DNA from: Sphagnum compactum
Lineage: Eukaryota; Bryophyta; Sphagnopsida; Sphagnales
Assembly (NCBI GenBank): GCA_965153455.1
Contig: OZ234497.1
Span: 13,812,302 to 13,876,301 of the forward strand
Direction: 5' to 3'
Length of the DNA: 64,000 bases
The stretch's first letter is position 1. The number at the start of each line of letters is the position of its first letter. Shown here in pieces: positions 49,790-61,120 of the stretch. The notes under the pieces were generated by a model, which did no database searches, was not told the origin of the DNA, and worked only from the letters and a program-made list of their open reading frames with translations. The position numbers were made by a program, and so were the translations under genes.

Positions 49790-50010
49790 AAAGGATTATG
49801 GGTTTAGTGCTTCCCTAACCCTAAAGCCCTAAAGGGATTAGAGGAATTCCCTGACCCTAAACACTGAACACTAAAAGGATTAGAGGTTACGGGTTTAGCG
49901 ATTCCCTAACCCTAAAGCCCTAAAGGGATTAGAGGTTCAGGGTTTCTCTGACCCTAAACACTAAACACTAAAAGCATTAGACGTTTGAGGTTTTAGGGTT
50001 TAATGAAATT
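49790..50010. repeat. Telomere-like degenerate array
   Basis: Interleaved CCCTAA(A)CCCTAAA, AACACTAAACACTAAAA and GGGATTAGAGG units. The block TTCCCTAACCCTAAAGCCCTA followed by AAGGGATTAGAGG occurs twice (about 49813 and 49901) and a CTGACCCTAAACACT block also twice (about 49851 and 49950). The motif resembles the plant telomere unit TTTAGGG but with heavy variation. It is far from any recognisable chromosome end. Confidence 0.75.
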
Positions 50011-50399
50011 GTGGTGGCATGTGCTGGTTTGTTAAGTAAATTGGCCTTAGTTGTAAGTAGCTTGTTGGTATTGTGTCTACATCATCATTTCAATAGAGTA
50101 GAAGAGAGAACAATTGCCTAAGATAAAGTCACCCATCACCGAACACTTTCCAATATTTTCCTCATTGCACCTTCTGGACATCCCTTCAATGAATTGTCAT
50201 TCAATATGAGTGTGAGAGGCATTGACTGGTTCCCTGTAACAAGAAGTCAACCATTATACCTTACCCTAGGGTGGGTCTGATCTAAACTATTCTCAAATAT
50301 TAAAGTTATCCTCACAGCCAGGCGATTAGGGGGCGAGAACGGCCAGTTCCGGCATAATAGGGCTTCAAATGCGTAACTGGGAATGAAATTTTACAAAAC
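50011..50399. other. Spacer
   Basis: No gene, RNA or transposon end could be supported here. Confidence 0.4.
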
Positions 50400-50690
50400 G
50401 AAATAACTGGGACCCAAACTAGTTTTTCCACCAATTTTGGTGGTACACTGAGTTTCATCATGCCCTGTTTGCTTTTTCCTGGGCGCCTCCACTGCTGCTA
50501 CATATATTTTCCCTGTTGTTCTTACCTGTTGTACAACTATTATAAATACTCTCCAACCTGTACATTAAATGCTGCGTTTCATCATTTCATACTGAGATTT
50601 AATAAAATTTCCTTACTTTGTGGATACCACTCAAAGAGGGAATAGGGGTTGTGAAAGAGGGAGTGACTTTATGGATAACTTTGTTGAAAA
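50400..50690. repeat. Dispersed repeat, copy 2 (partner at 2.86-3.18 kb)
   Basis: Same orientation and block order as the first copy: ACTGAGTTTCATCATG, GGCGCCTCCACTGC, GCTACATATATTTT, TTGTACAACTAT, CTGAGATTTAATAAA, CTTACTTTGTGGATACCACT and TTTATGGATAACT. Divergence is scattered with several indels, which fits an old element family. Confidence 0.7.
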
Positions 50691-52430
50691 GAATTATTTC
50701 TGATTCAAATATGATGCTGAGGTCTTGAAAACTGTCATGTTTATGACAGGCTATGGTATGAATCATTTTCATTCATTCACACCACATTCATTATTATGGG
50801 AGTCTACTGTAGATGGTGGAAATATATAATAATTTCAAATTCATAGAATAAATGCATGTCATTTTGAAATTTTGGATTATTTGGTTTTGTCAATGTGGAA
50901 GCAGACATCATAGGCTACCAAACTGAAAAATCGATTTAGACATTCATGTTTTTCTTCTTCTTCATGTACACATTCATGTTTCTCTCGTGGTGTAGTGTGG
51001 CTTTTCCACCAAGCAATTGTCACGGAGTGGAAGGTGTACCAACTCCAATCAATCATGAATCAAATAACAAAAGCTTTGCATGCATGCATACCAGATTTTT
51101 TTTTTTGGGGGAAGGGGTGAATTTTCACCATTTGGCGACAGAAAACAAAATCTAATGTGACCCATAAAAAGGTTTTATGTGAAAAAAGAATGCACCAAAA
51201 TCATCAGATTCAAGAAAGATTTTTTCTCTGAAATCGCCATATTTAGACAATAACTTTTAGTTTGCCAAAATATGGCAGGATACTACTTTCCTCTCTAACG
51301 TGTAGATTTTGTTTTGCTAATTCCTCTTGTGGATGATCATCAGTGTGGCTCCATCACAAAATTGAAAAATTTTAGACCCTGATATGCACAGATGAAGAGA
51401 GAAAGGCGCTCCAAATATATATATATATATATATATATTAAAAATGAACAATTAAAATCCCCCAAAAATTTTATTGAAAAAAAAATAGCTAGAAAAATAA
51501 AATGGTCCCCAACTGGATGAAATTGACAAATTTTGGGTGCATTTAAAAATTGAATGGTCTCCCATGTTTTCAGGTCCAACTATGAGGCTAGAATTGGCTG
51601 CCAGGGCTGATTATGGCCCAGCCTATTTCTGCTTTAGTTTGCAACCTACCTATTGCTACTAACCAACCTACCTAACCATAAAGCACTCCAAGGATTTTCA
51701 CTTTGTATTTCAATGCACCTCCTAGTAAGGACCCTTTTGTATCACCATTTGAAATTGAAATCCTTTTGTGCTTTATGCTAGGGAAGGCCTGCTCCCACAT
51801 GCCTCATAGCCTAACTTTTGGGGCCTACACCCTTAGGCTAGCACCCTCAGACAAGCAGTTGTGTGAGTATATATATATATATATATTCATCGGGTATGGA
51901 TAGGGTATATAACTTATGCTGAGCTATTTTCCACAAATCAATATATCATTATGAAACACCTATTCTAAGGGTATGTAAAATTTAAAATTTTATATTTTAT
52001 TCATAACCTTGAATATATATAAGAGACACCTATACCCGGAGTCAAATATGCTTTGATATCAACATCAAAAAACTCAGGGCGGGCAAGTATGACCAAAACC
52101 CAAAACTTTAACATCTAGTAACATTCATTATTTCCATTAGGGAAACCCTAAACCCATTATACATATATACACACACACACACACTCAAGGATATATCAAA
52201 AAATAAAACATTTGCACAACACTAGTTACAACCATCAAATTAGGAGAGGCCTTGGGGAGCAAGGCTTCCCCAATACTTGAACATGTTCCTTAGGAGAGAG
52301 AATTTGAATAAACCTGGGTTATAGTGACTTATTTTTACCTGGAAAATTTGATGTATTTGGGTTATGTAAGAATTGCTTTGAAGCAAAACCTTCAACCTTT
52401 GAAATTGTCAGGTGACAAGAATATTCCCAG
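50691..52430. other. AT-rich spacer with dinucleotide microsatellites
   Basis: (AT)n at about 51417-51439, (TA)n at about 51868-51886 and (AC)n at about 52169-52184. No gene supported. Confidence 0.55.
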
Positions 52431-54491
52431 GTAGCCTACGCGCACTTCGTAGGTGAAGAAGAAGGGCAAGGAGGAAGGGAGGGAGGGACGAGGGATGCGC
52501 GCGCAGCCTCGGGAGCGCCGCCCGCGTTGGCCCAGTCGAATGCACCTAAGTGCGCGCCGGAGAGATGGATCGATTGTGTCGTGGAGGAGGAGATGCGGAT
52601 GTGACGATGCCAAAAACAGCCTCCATGATTGCGTTGCACGGTGATAATTGTCGCGATGGAGGCTGGCCAGCTGCCCAGCTCCCGCCAGACTAGTTCCACA
52701 GCTGGGGGGGCCCGCCGGTCTAGTCCACTCTTAGTTAGTGCTCAGTCGCTGCCGGATCGATCGCTGCAGCAGTTGATCAGTGCCTGATGAGATCAGACTA
52801 GACTAGTGTTTGATGGGATCGATGACCAGCTGCTGCTGCTGCTGCTACTGCTTTGTCGATCTGCTGTTTTGTCTTTTGTGAGCAGCTAGGTCAATGGACA
52901 TTTGGCAAAAAATAATGTAGTTCGAAGATTATTGCGCAATTACAGAAATAAATAATAATGTGGAGTCGATGGTGATGCAGCATGCATGGGATGATCAAGC
53001 TTTTCTCTCGTCTGAAGAAGGCTGCGAATCTGATCAAGCCATCAGCTTGGCCATCGATGATGACTTCGTGGACAGCTACTTTGAAGGGCGCTAGTAGTAC
53101 TGCTTCAGTGATTGCAAGTAGCTAGAATCTCTGATCGACCTTCAACGTCTTAGCGGTCGAGAATTGTTGGGATTATATACCTGCGTGCTACTGGTGTACT
53201 CTCAATAATTCGATCAACAATTGTTGCTAGTGCTGGTATCGATCGAATGAGGGCCCGGATATTCAGGAATCGCTTCATATTTCTATGGTGTACAGACAGT
53301 CGATGGGGAGGGAGCTGGGAGTATAGATGAAAATTAGACAGTCGAGGACCCCGCGAGCTGGATTCCAGCTGCTGCTGCAGCGATGATGATGGGCCCGGCA
53401 TCATATATGACTCGAATTGCAGCTGCAGCGGCGTGTCATGAGTCTAACAGCCAGCAAGCAAGATACAAGCCGCGTGTGCTTCAAGCAGCCAGCAAAGACT
53501 TTATAGAACACCAACACAAGCAGATGCAGTAGTGATGAGGAGTCAGCTTGGATTCCACGACGTACTCCGTTCCAGCTGCTGCAATTAGGAACTAGTCTGC
53601 ACACAAGGAGTTTTCCCCTCGTGTGCAATGTGAGAAAGCTCTCAGTTATGATCCCTCTTAGAAATCTCTCTTAGAACCAATGTCAAAGGGAAACTTTGCT
53701 TCCCCGCCGCGTAAGGTGCTTTCCAAGCAGGGAAAAATTACCGACTTCCCCTTCTGACATTGGTTCACAGTACCCTTCTAGATCATGGCAAAATTGAACT
53801 TTCCCTGTAGCGCTCCCTGGGAATGTTGTAAAACTCCCTGTGTTGCATAATTCCCTGTTGCTTTTTTAGTCTTTATTCTGGTTCCCTGGGAATGTTGCAA
53901 AACATCCCAGTTGCAAAAGTCCTTGTGAGCTCGATCTCACAATTCCCTGTTACTTGCGTTTTTAGTCTCTATTCTTGGAGGTACAGTGGACAATTTTCCC
54001 ACAAGGGAAGGAATTATCACCCAAGAGTTTCTTGTGGATCTGGTCCAGACCTGTCGTAGCTAGCTAGCTGCAGAGGCGATGAAGAATTCTAGGGCGGTGC
54101 GCGGGCGGGCGGCCAGGGATACTTTTTTCTAGCTGGAGTGGAGGTGGACGTAGGATCAGGAGCTTTCTGCAGCCTAACTAGGAGTTCATGTGACGAGCTG
54201 CTTCAGCTGGAGCAGCAGCTGGCCCGGCGCAGGCATCGATGATAGAGGAATATAGCTGCAATAGAGGAGGAATCAGAGCGAGGAAGCTGACAACAGTACA
54301 TAAATTTTGCATTGAGAATGCTGAAAGTCGATATGCTGAATGCGAGGGAAAAGAGATCAGTGGAGCCACCGATGATGGAAGACGTGAAGCCGGCTGCTGG
54401 GTTCAGTCGTGACCCAGCTCGCGAGAACTTCTGATGATCCAGCGTCGTGAAGATTCTCTTATAGTTTGATCAGCTTCTAGTTCCTCTAAGC
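52431..54491. promoter_or_regulatory. GC-richer upstream region of the TBL gene, with repeats
   Basis: Base composition changes sharply at about 52431: GCGCGC-rich sequence (52490-52560), many CTGCTG and GCTAGCTAG runs, and GATCGATC motifs. It probably contains the promoter and 5' UTR of the TBL gene, whose ATG is at 54492. ORFs on both strands have no recognisable domains. At 53676-53694 and 53749-53768 lies an inverted repeat (ACCAATGTC … GACATTGGT). Confidence 0.45.
53600..54020. repeat. Repeat block with inverted and tandem parts (CCCTGGGAATGTTG family)
   Basis: TCCCTGGGAATGTTG(T/C)AAAAC and AATTCCCTGTT(G/A)CTT … TTTTTAGTCT(T/C)TATTCT occur twice in tandem (about 53815 and 53881 onwards). 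The left part has a hairpin, GCACACAAGGAGTTTTCCCC followed by TCGTGTGC, at about 53597-53625. A similar AAGGAGTTTTC…CTCCCTGTGCGCAATG phrase is found inside the last TBL intron at about 56147-56178, which suggests a shared element. Confidence 0.6.
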
Positions 54492-57282
54492 ATGAAGCTA
54501 CAGAAGTTGCATCTCTTGTGTTTCTGGGTGCTGGCTGCTGTTCTGCCCCTTGCGTTGGTACGAGTGTACATTTTCTACAACAGTCCAGTCTTGATCCCCG
54601 CAGATTTCACCAGCTTGTTCTTCAAAGCTCATGCGGGCCGCGAGCCCGTCCAGCCTGCTGTTTGGGTACTACTTCTGAAGATCTATCTAGCTTCCCCTAC
54701 TTGCTGCTGGATCCCCCTGATCTTATGCTAGCTTGTAATGCAGTCAATATGCAATCCATGAGGAGTGCTGCATGATCTTGTAAGCTTGACATTTGACAAA
54801 AACCTTGCAAATCTAGAATTCTGATGCCTATTGCAAGTCTGTTCGCGCCCTGCATCGCACTGACATTGTGTCGTTTCTGCTGTGGTGGATCCATCTGGAA
54901 GCACAGAAGGTCCTCATTAGCCCAAAGTCTAGAAACACCACGACGACGTCCAGTACGGCAGAATCAGATGCCTCCAGCTCCCAGCAGCAGCTTCCAGCCG
55001 ATTCTGATCAGAATAAGAACAACAGCGCCATCGAGGAGTCTAAGACTGTCGACGACGACAAAACTTCACAGCTGCTGCACAGCAGTTCTACTCAGGACAG
55101 ATCACAGAATCACACCAGCAATGAACAACCAATATGGGATCATGAAATGAACAACAGCAAGCCTGTGATCGATGTGAAAGAGCAGCTGGAGCTGGCCGAA
55201 AACATGAGGACGGCAGCTGCCCATGATGTCGAGAACTTGAAGGATCATGCAGCTGTCGAGGACGATAATATTGCTGTAACCCAAAATGATGTTGTCCAGG
55301 AGGAGGAGGGGGCACTTGCAGAATGCAGCGAAGTTGATCTCAACAAAAGAGTTGTGCAGCTGGATGGATCAAAGCAGCAGCTTCAAGTGCCGGAGGCCGA
55401 CAGATCAGATAAGTGCAACAAGAGCCGCAGCAGCAATGAGACAACAGCTGCTACTAGTTCGACTACAAATCTTCCGGCAGTTGCAGCTATGAAGCATTCT
55501 GAAATGCCGGCATCAAATCTGGAAGTTGCAGCTGGTACAGCTACTGATCCCTCAATGGCATCATGAACTTCTGCTAATTGCAAGCTCAACTGGATTCATC
55601 TCAGAGCTCAAGATCTTGACGTCATGCATTGGGTTTGTTTGATTTCAGGAACAGCAGGAACAGCAGGAGCGGCAGGAGCAGCTGAAAGTACAGTTTGTGA
55701 TCTGTCTAATGGGACATGGGTGCAAGACTTTGGAGCTGCTCTTGCATACACAAACGAGACATGCAAGTACATATCAGGCCATCAAAACTGCATGACAAAC
55801 GGACGGATGGACAAAGAGTTTCTTTATTGGCGATGGAAGCCAAGCACATGCGAGCTGCCTCAAATCGACGCTAGAACCACTTTGGAGTCTCTGAGAGGCA
55901 AGTCTCTTGTCTTTGTCGGAGACTCAATTGCTCGCAACCAGTTCCAGTCACTTCTGTGCATACTTTCTCAGGCAAGCAAGTCTCATCTCACCTCTCCCCT
56001 AGCTTTAGCCACTAATTAACTTCCTCCCATGAGCTAGTTCTCTAGATCATCCAAAGCCGTTCTAGCTAGCTAGAAAAGCAGTGACATCAATCTACTGGAT
56101 TCAAGAGCTAGATTGAAACCAGGAGGCTGAATCATGCTGCATCGCAAGGAGTTTTCATACAACTCCCTGTGCGCAATGTTTTTTGTTCCACCCTAAAAAA
56201 GACTCTTCTCTTCTCACCCAACAGTCTTGCTGCAACTTTTGGTGCGGATTTGTTGTTTCTTTGAACAACAGGCAGAGGATCCAACTCACCTTTATCATGA
56301 CGAGGAGTGGAGAGACCATATCTATGTGTTCCCATCCTATTCTTTCACACTGTCAGTTCGCTGGTCTCCGTATCTGGTGAGACAAATTGACAAGGAGATA
56401 CCCGTCATGGCCAGTGGTGGTGACGACGACAACAACAGCACCACCATCACCCAAGTCATGATGGCACATCTCGATCTGGATCTGCTAGAAGAGACATGGG
56501 TTCAAGCAGTTGTTGGTGCAGATATCGTGGTAATTTCTTCAGGGCAATGGTGGTCTAAAGCTGCAGTCTATCTCGAGGATGGCAAAATTGTTGGTTGCCA
56601 CCTGTGTAGTCCACAACTGCTACCAGAACTAGACGAGGAGCAACAACAACAAGACCCAGTGCATGAAGAAGGAGCTCCTCATGGCGATGCAGGTATTGTG
56701 CGAAAGTCGATAATGGGATTCCATGATGCATACAGGAGAGCTTTGCACAATGTTCTGGAGGGGGTGTTGTCCATTCCTGGATACAAAGGGATCACGGCGC
56801 TCAGATCATTCGCTCCTGATCATTTCGAGAATGGAAGCTGGGATAGTGGTGGATCTTGTCCACGAACAGTACCAGGAGGTGTGCCTTTTGATTCCTTCAC
56901 TGAGAAGATGTACCAGATTCAGATTGAGGAATTTCACAAGTTGGTCTCAAGCCATGGGTCATTGCTCCATGAGAGCAGTAGCTCTAACTCTTCCATGAGC
57001 TCACAGCTAGGCTCCAAGGAGGAGGAGAAGAACGGCTTGGTTGCTGCTGTTGTGAGGACCTCCCGCCTCAAGCTTGTGGACATCACCAATCTTGCACAGA
57101 TAAGAGCTGATGGACATCCCAATGCATACCGCATGTATCAACCCTTTGCAAAGCAGAATGTGGGTAGGATTCAGAATGATTGTCTTCATTGGTGTCTACC
57201 CGGGCCCATAGATGTGTGGAATGATGTGCTTATGGAGTCCTTGCAACAACAGCAACTCCTCGAAGGCACAAAATTGAGGTAA
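54492..57282 (+). CDS. TBL: Trichome birefringence-like (PMR5/TBL) polysaccharide O-acetyltransferase
   Basis: Four exons (54492-54665, 54907-55534, 55649-55971 and 56272-57282) join in phase to 711 residues. Residues about 8-28 form the signal-anchor of a Golgi type II protein. About 59-270 is a Gln/Ser/Asn/Glu-rich stem. The PMR5N domain starts at CDLSNGTWV (Cys284) with the conserved NCMTNGRMD and YWRWKPSTCELP. The GDS nucleophile motif is VFVGDSIARNQ (Ser360). The catalytic Asp-His pair is the DCLHWCLPGPIDVWN block (Asp678, His681). All residues of the expected Ser-Asp-His triad are present. TBL proteins transfer acetyl groups to xylan, mannan, xyloglucan or pectin in the Golgi; the substrate here is not predictable. 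Exon 1 is the least certain, since its acceptor is purine-rich. The stem is longer than in many family members. Confidence 0.93.
55972..56271 (+). other. GC-AG intron of the TBL gene
   Basis: The donor is TTTCTCAG|GCAAGC and the acceptor is TTGAACAACAG|GCAGAG. The intron is 300 nt and phase 0, and it separates LLCILSQ from AEDPTHLYHDEEW. That is the site where TBL genes usually have an intron. No GT donor keeps the frame with plausible sequence. Confidence 0.75.
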
Positions 57283-59500
57283 CAACAACAACAACAACAC
57301 TTCTTCCCTGATGACAGCACCATGTTCCAGCATTTGCCATGGCTGCTGCTGGTCTTGTTTTTGGGTGGTGTAGTAGCCTAGATGTTTAGGGCTTTTTAGC
57401 TCATCCTACCCCCAACCCAATGTCAATGCCACCCCAAACTTCAATACTATGTAATTCATTACTTGGTCTTCAAATTCTATGTTCTGATGCAGCAGCAGCA
57501 GCAACAGCCCAAGATGGATTGGATTGTCTCAGGCTGCAGATAATGGTGACAAATCAAGGTAAACCCATGAATCATTCACAGCTAGCCTAGTGGATATCAA
57601 CAAACCCTGGGTTTAGGGTTTACAAAATTTGCATTTAACTCCAAATTCTTTTCATACAGAAATCCCTTTTCTGAAAGTAAAATTTATTTGACTTGCCAAT
57701 TTGTGGGTGTGTCTGTTTCTTGCTGAATTTTGAAGCTGTACATTTGGATCAGTGAAATTGTAATTGTTTGAATCTGTGAGCATTCCTTCTGAAATCTGTG
57801 GGTATTTGCAATAAACCTATTTCTTACAATCCAATATGTATACACCCATAGTGAGTAGACAAACATCTTTCTAGCTTGCGATGTTTTTTTTGTCAAACTG
57901 ATATTACACATTACAATGGTAGATCTGCTTGGCTAGGTGAAACATCCACATTTCTAGCTAGCACAAGAAAAACCTTCATGTTTAAAGGCACAAAACTTTT
58001 GAATGATTGTTTAATATTTTGCAAAGTTTAGATTAATAAAAATTGTTGTCCATAAACTAAGAAATTCTTGTAGTTGGGTTCTTTATGGGTTGATTATTTC
58101 AAGTCAATCTTATACTTGCACAAAATTATGAGAGAATGGTCTTTCAACTTGTGAAATTCCTAGCTAATTTAACACTTAGAAAATAATAAGTATGTGCTCT
58201 CACCTAGGTAAAGATCAACCAAACTTGAATCCTAAGAAAACATATTAAACCACTTAATGTAAATTTGTCCTTGGTTCACCAATCACATGGGATATGATAA
58301 TATTGGCTGCTGTTAGGGTATTACCTTACACAATACAATGTAAATCTGTACTCAGTTCACAGGGTGTATCTGTTGTTAGGGCATTACCCTACATATGAGC
58401 ATTGTGAGAATCTCAACACTCTCATTGGTTGTCAAGTCACAAGTTATACCACCCATAACCTGCGACCATAACCCACATTCATGCAACCAAAAAAAGTGAG
58501 AAACTTGAAAAGAAAATTTAAAAACTTTTAACATGTGACATAACCCACATACACACAACTAAAAAAAGTGAAACATTTAAGGGGAACAAAACACTTTACG
58601 TGTGACCATTACACACATACATGCGATTGAAGAAAATGAGAACCCCTTGAAACACCCCCAAAAAAAGGGGGGCCACAAGAATTTAATCACAAATTGTTTT
58701 TTTACATTTTTTAGAATATTTTATAATGCAACCATAAACAAAATGAATTAGTAACTTTAGTTTTTACATGTGATTCTATCAATTTTACATTCGATAGCAA
58801 AGGAAATTTGAAAAAAGTATTTATTCTCGACATATGACTATAAATAAAATGAATTAAAAAAATTATTTCTAACATGTGACTGATGACCATAAATAAAATT
58901 AATTAAAATTTTTAATTCATACTTGCATTGGTAACAAAATTATATGAAATCTTAAATACTGAAATTCAAAAAACAAAGAAATTTACATGTGACCATATGA
59001 AAATTAATCAACAAATTTATTTTTTACATGCCTCCATAAAGAAAATGTATTAAAAAACATTTCTTGCATGCAATCATGTAAAATATTTCATAATTTCAAA
59101 TATGTCATCTTCAAACCATTTAAATCCTTAGACCTTGCCTTGGCATCTATTAAGCAATGAAAACATTAGTAGCAATGTAAATGTTTAAATTGGGTGTTTT
59201 ATTCTCATTAAATTCATTTCAAACTTGTTCAAAGGTTTTCATAATATATCCAAAAATTATTATATCATTACAAGGAATGTGCAAATCAACAAATGGATTA
59301 ATTTTTACTCATTATTACCACATGCAACTATTACAAAGTTTAATCACCTTGAACAAGTCGCATACAATTATAATCATAAAAGACAATATGTGACACCAAA
59401 TCATAATGGTAGTCCCATGAAGATGTGACTGACATGAGCTTTTCATTCATCCAAACTAGCTTACATGGCATCATCATTTTAAAGCTCATTTTATGATTAA
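57283..59500. other. 3' flank of TBL and spacer
   Basis: Starts with (CAA)n just after the stop and further CAG/CAA-rich sequence to about 57510, possibly the 3' UTR. After that, AT-rich. At 58440-58640 there are diverged repeats of ACATGTGACCATAACCCACAT-like phrases. Confidence 0.5.
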
Positions 59501-61120
59501 GAAATGTAATCATATAATTTATATTTATTTTGAATTTTATTATTTAGATAATAAATAAAGATATTTATATATCTATATATTATTGATAATTTCATTAATT
59601 TCAACTTATACCATGTTGACACATGTAATTACATATATTAAGCTTACAAAACCAATTTAGGTTGTTAGGTAGCCACCTATTATGTTTACTTAACCCTACC
59701 TAGTAAACAACTAGCTTAAGTTGGCTATGTAAGTAAGGAATATTTGATCAAGATTCCACCATTCACTACAACCCATGTCATTTTTGAAAATCGGTCCCTA
59801 AACCCCAAAGGTAGCAATCAAATCTTTCACCACCACACCACCCCACTTCAACATTGTGACAAAATAGTAATGTGCATTCTATTTAACCAACTTCATTTAA
59901 AACATTACACAAAACACCATTTTCAATATTTGAGGTTTTATTAAGATTTTGACCAAATGATAAGATTAAATTTTTAATTTGAAAAATTCAATAATATACA
60001 CAACTATAATTTTTCTTTTAAAATATAAATTGATTTGAAAAGAAAAATATTTGAATTTCATTATTGAATACTAATTCAATGACCATTCCTTGAAAAACAT
60101 CAATTCAAGCACATGGTTTATAAATGGATAAAATAATAAATAAAAATTTATCTTTCGTATTTGAAAAATTGTAATGTATTTTTAAATTATTTTTTCATAT
60201 ATCATAATTTTTCCAATATAATTTAATTTAGATGTGTGATATATAACTTATTCACATGTATAATATTTATAAATAGATCAGAAATGAATTATAATAGAAA
60301 TATAATAAAAGCTCTTATATTAGCCATATTATTTCTGATGTAAAATAATAATATATAATTGATTTTAATTTTCATTAATTAATTAATGCCACATAATTAA
60401 TTGACTTTATGGAACTATAAATATTATTATTTTTACACAAATAATTTTCTAAATTTAACTTAAAATGATGATTAAAAAAATTATTTAAAAATAAATTATA
60501 TCTTTTCACATCTCAAACCTCTATTTGATTTAAGAAATCATATTATATAATTTTGCAATAATTGATCATAATCATACCAATAAAATATAATTTAGATGTA
60601 ATATATATTACTTACTCATTAATTTATATGTAATTTTTATAAATGGATCATAAATTACTCCTGTTACCTACTACCTAGCCTATTTAATAGTTCAATTAAT
60701 TACGTAACCTACCTAATTAAGTAATTAATTGGTTAAAAAATATTATCACATATTAATTACCCCTACTAACTATTATTTAACAAACATACATACTATTTAC
60801 TACCTATCCTACTTATTACATATTTAATATATTAATTATATAGCCTATCTAATTGATTAATTACACATATCTAATAAATATATCACATAGCCTACTTATT
60901 TAAATAATTAATAAAAAATCATTATCAGATATCAACATGATAAATACCTACTACTTAATCCACATACATTTTGCTTACTACTTACTACCTTACATTTATT
61001 AATTGATTAATCACCTAGCCTAATTAATTAATGGAACATAACACTATTTCATTCAACACAATAAAACACTTGCTACTTAACCACATAGATATTACCTACA
61101 ACCTAGCTTTATTTACTACT
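59501..61120. other. Extremely AT-rich block
   Basis: Dominated by ATTAATTAATTA, TATAATTT and recurring (C)CTACTTA(C)/CCTACCTA phrases (about 60655-61100). No ORF of note. It could be an AT-rich scaffold-attachment-type region or old decayed transposon sequence. Confidence 0.55.

Noticed and set aside
52392-52699. Overlapping GC-rich ORFs before the TBL gene
   Set aside because: High GC lowers stop density in all frames. No domain or splice structure.
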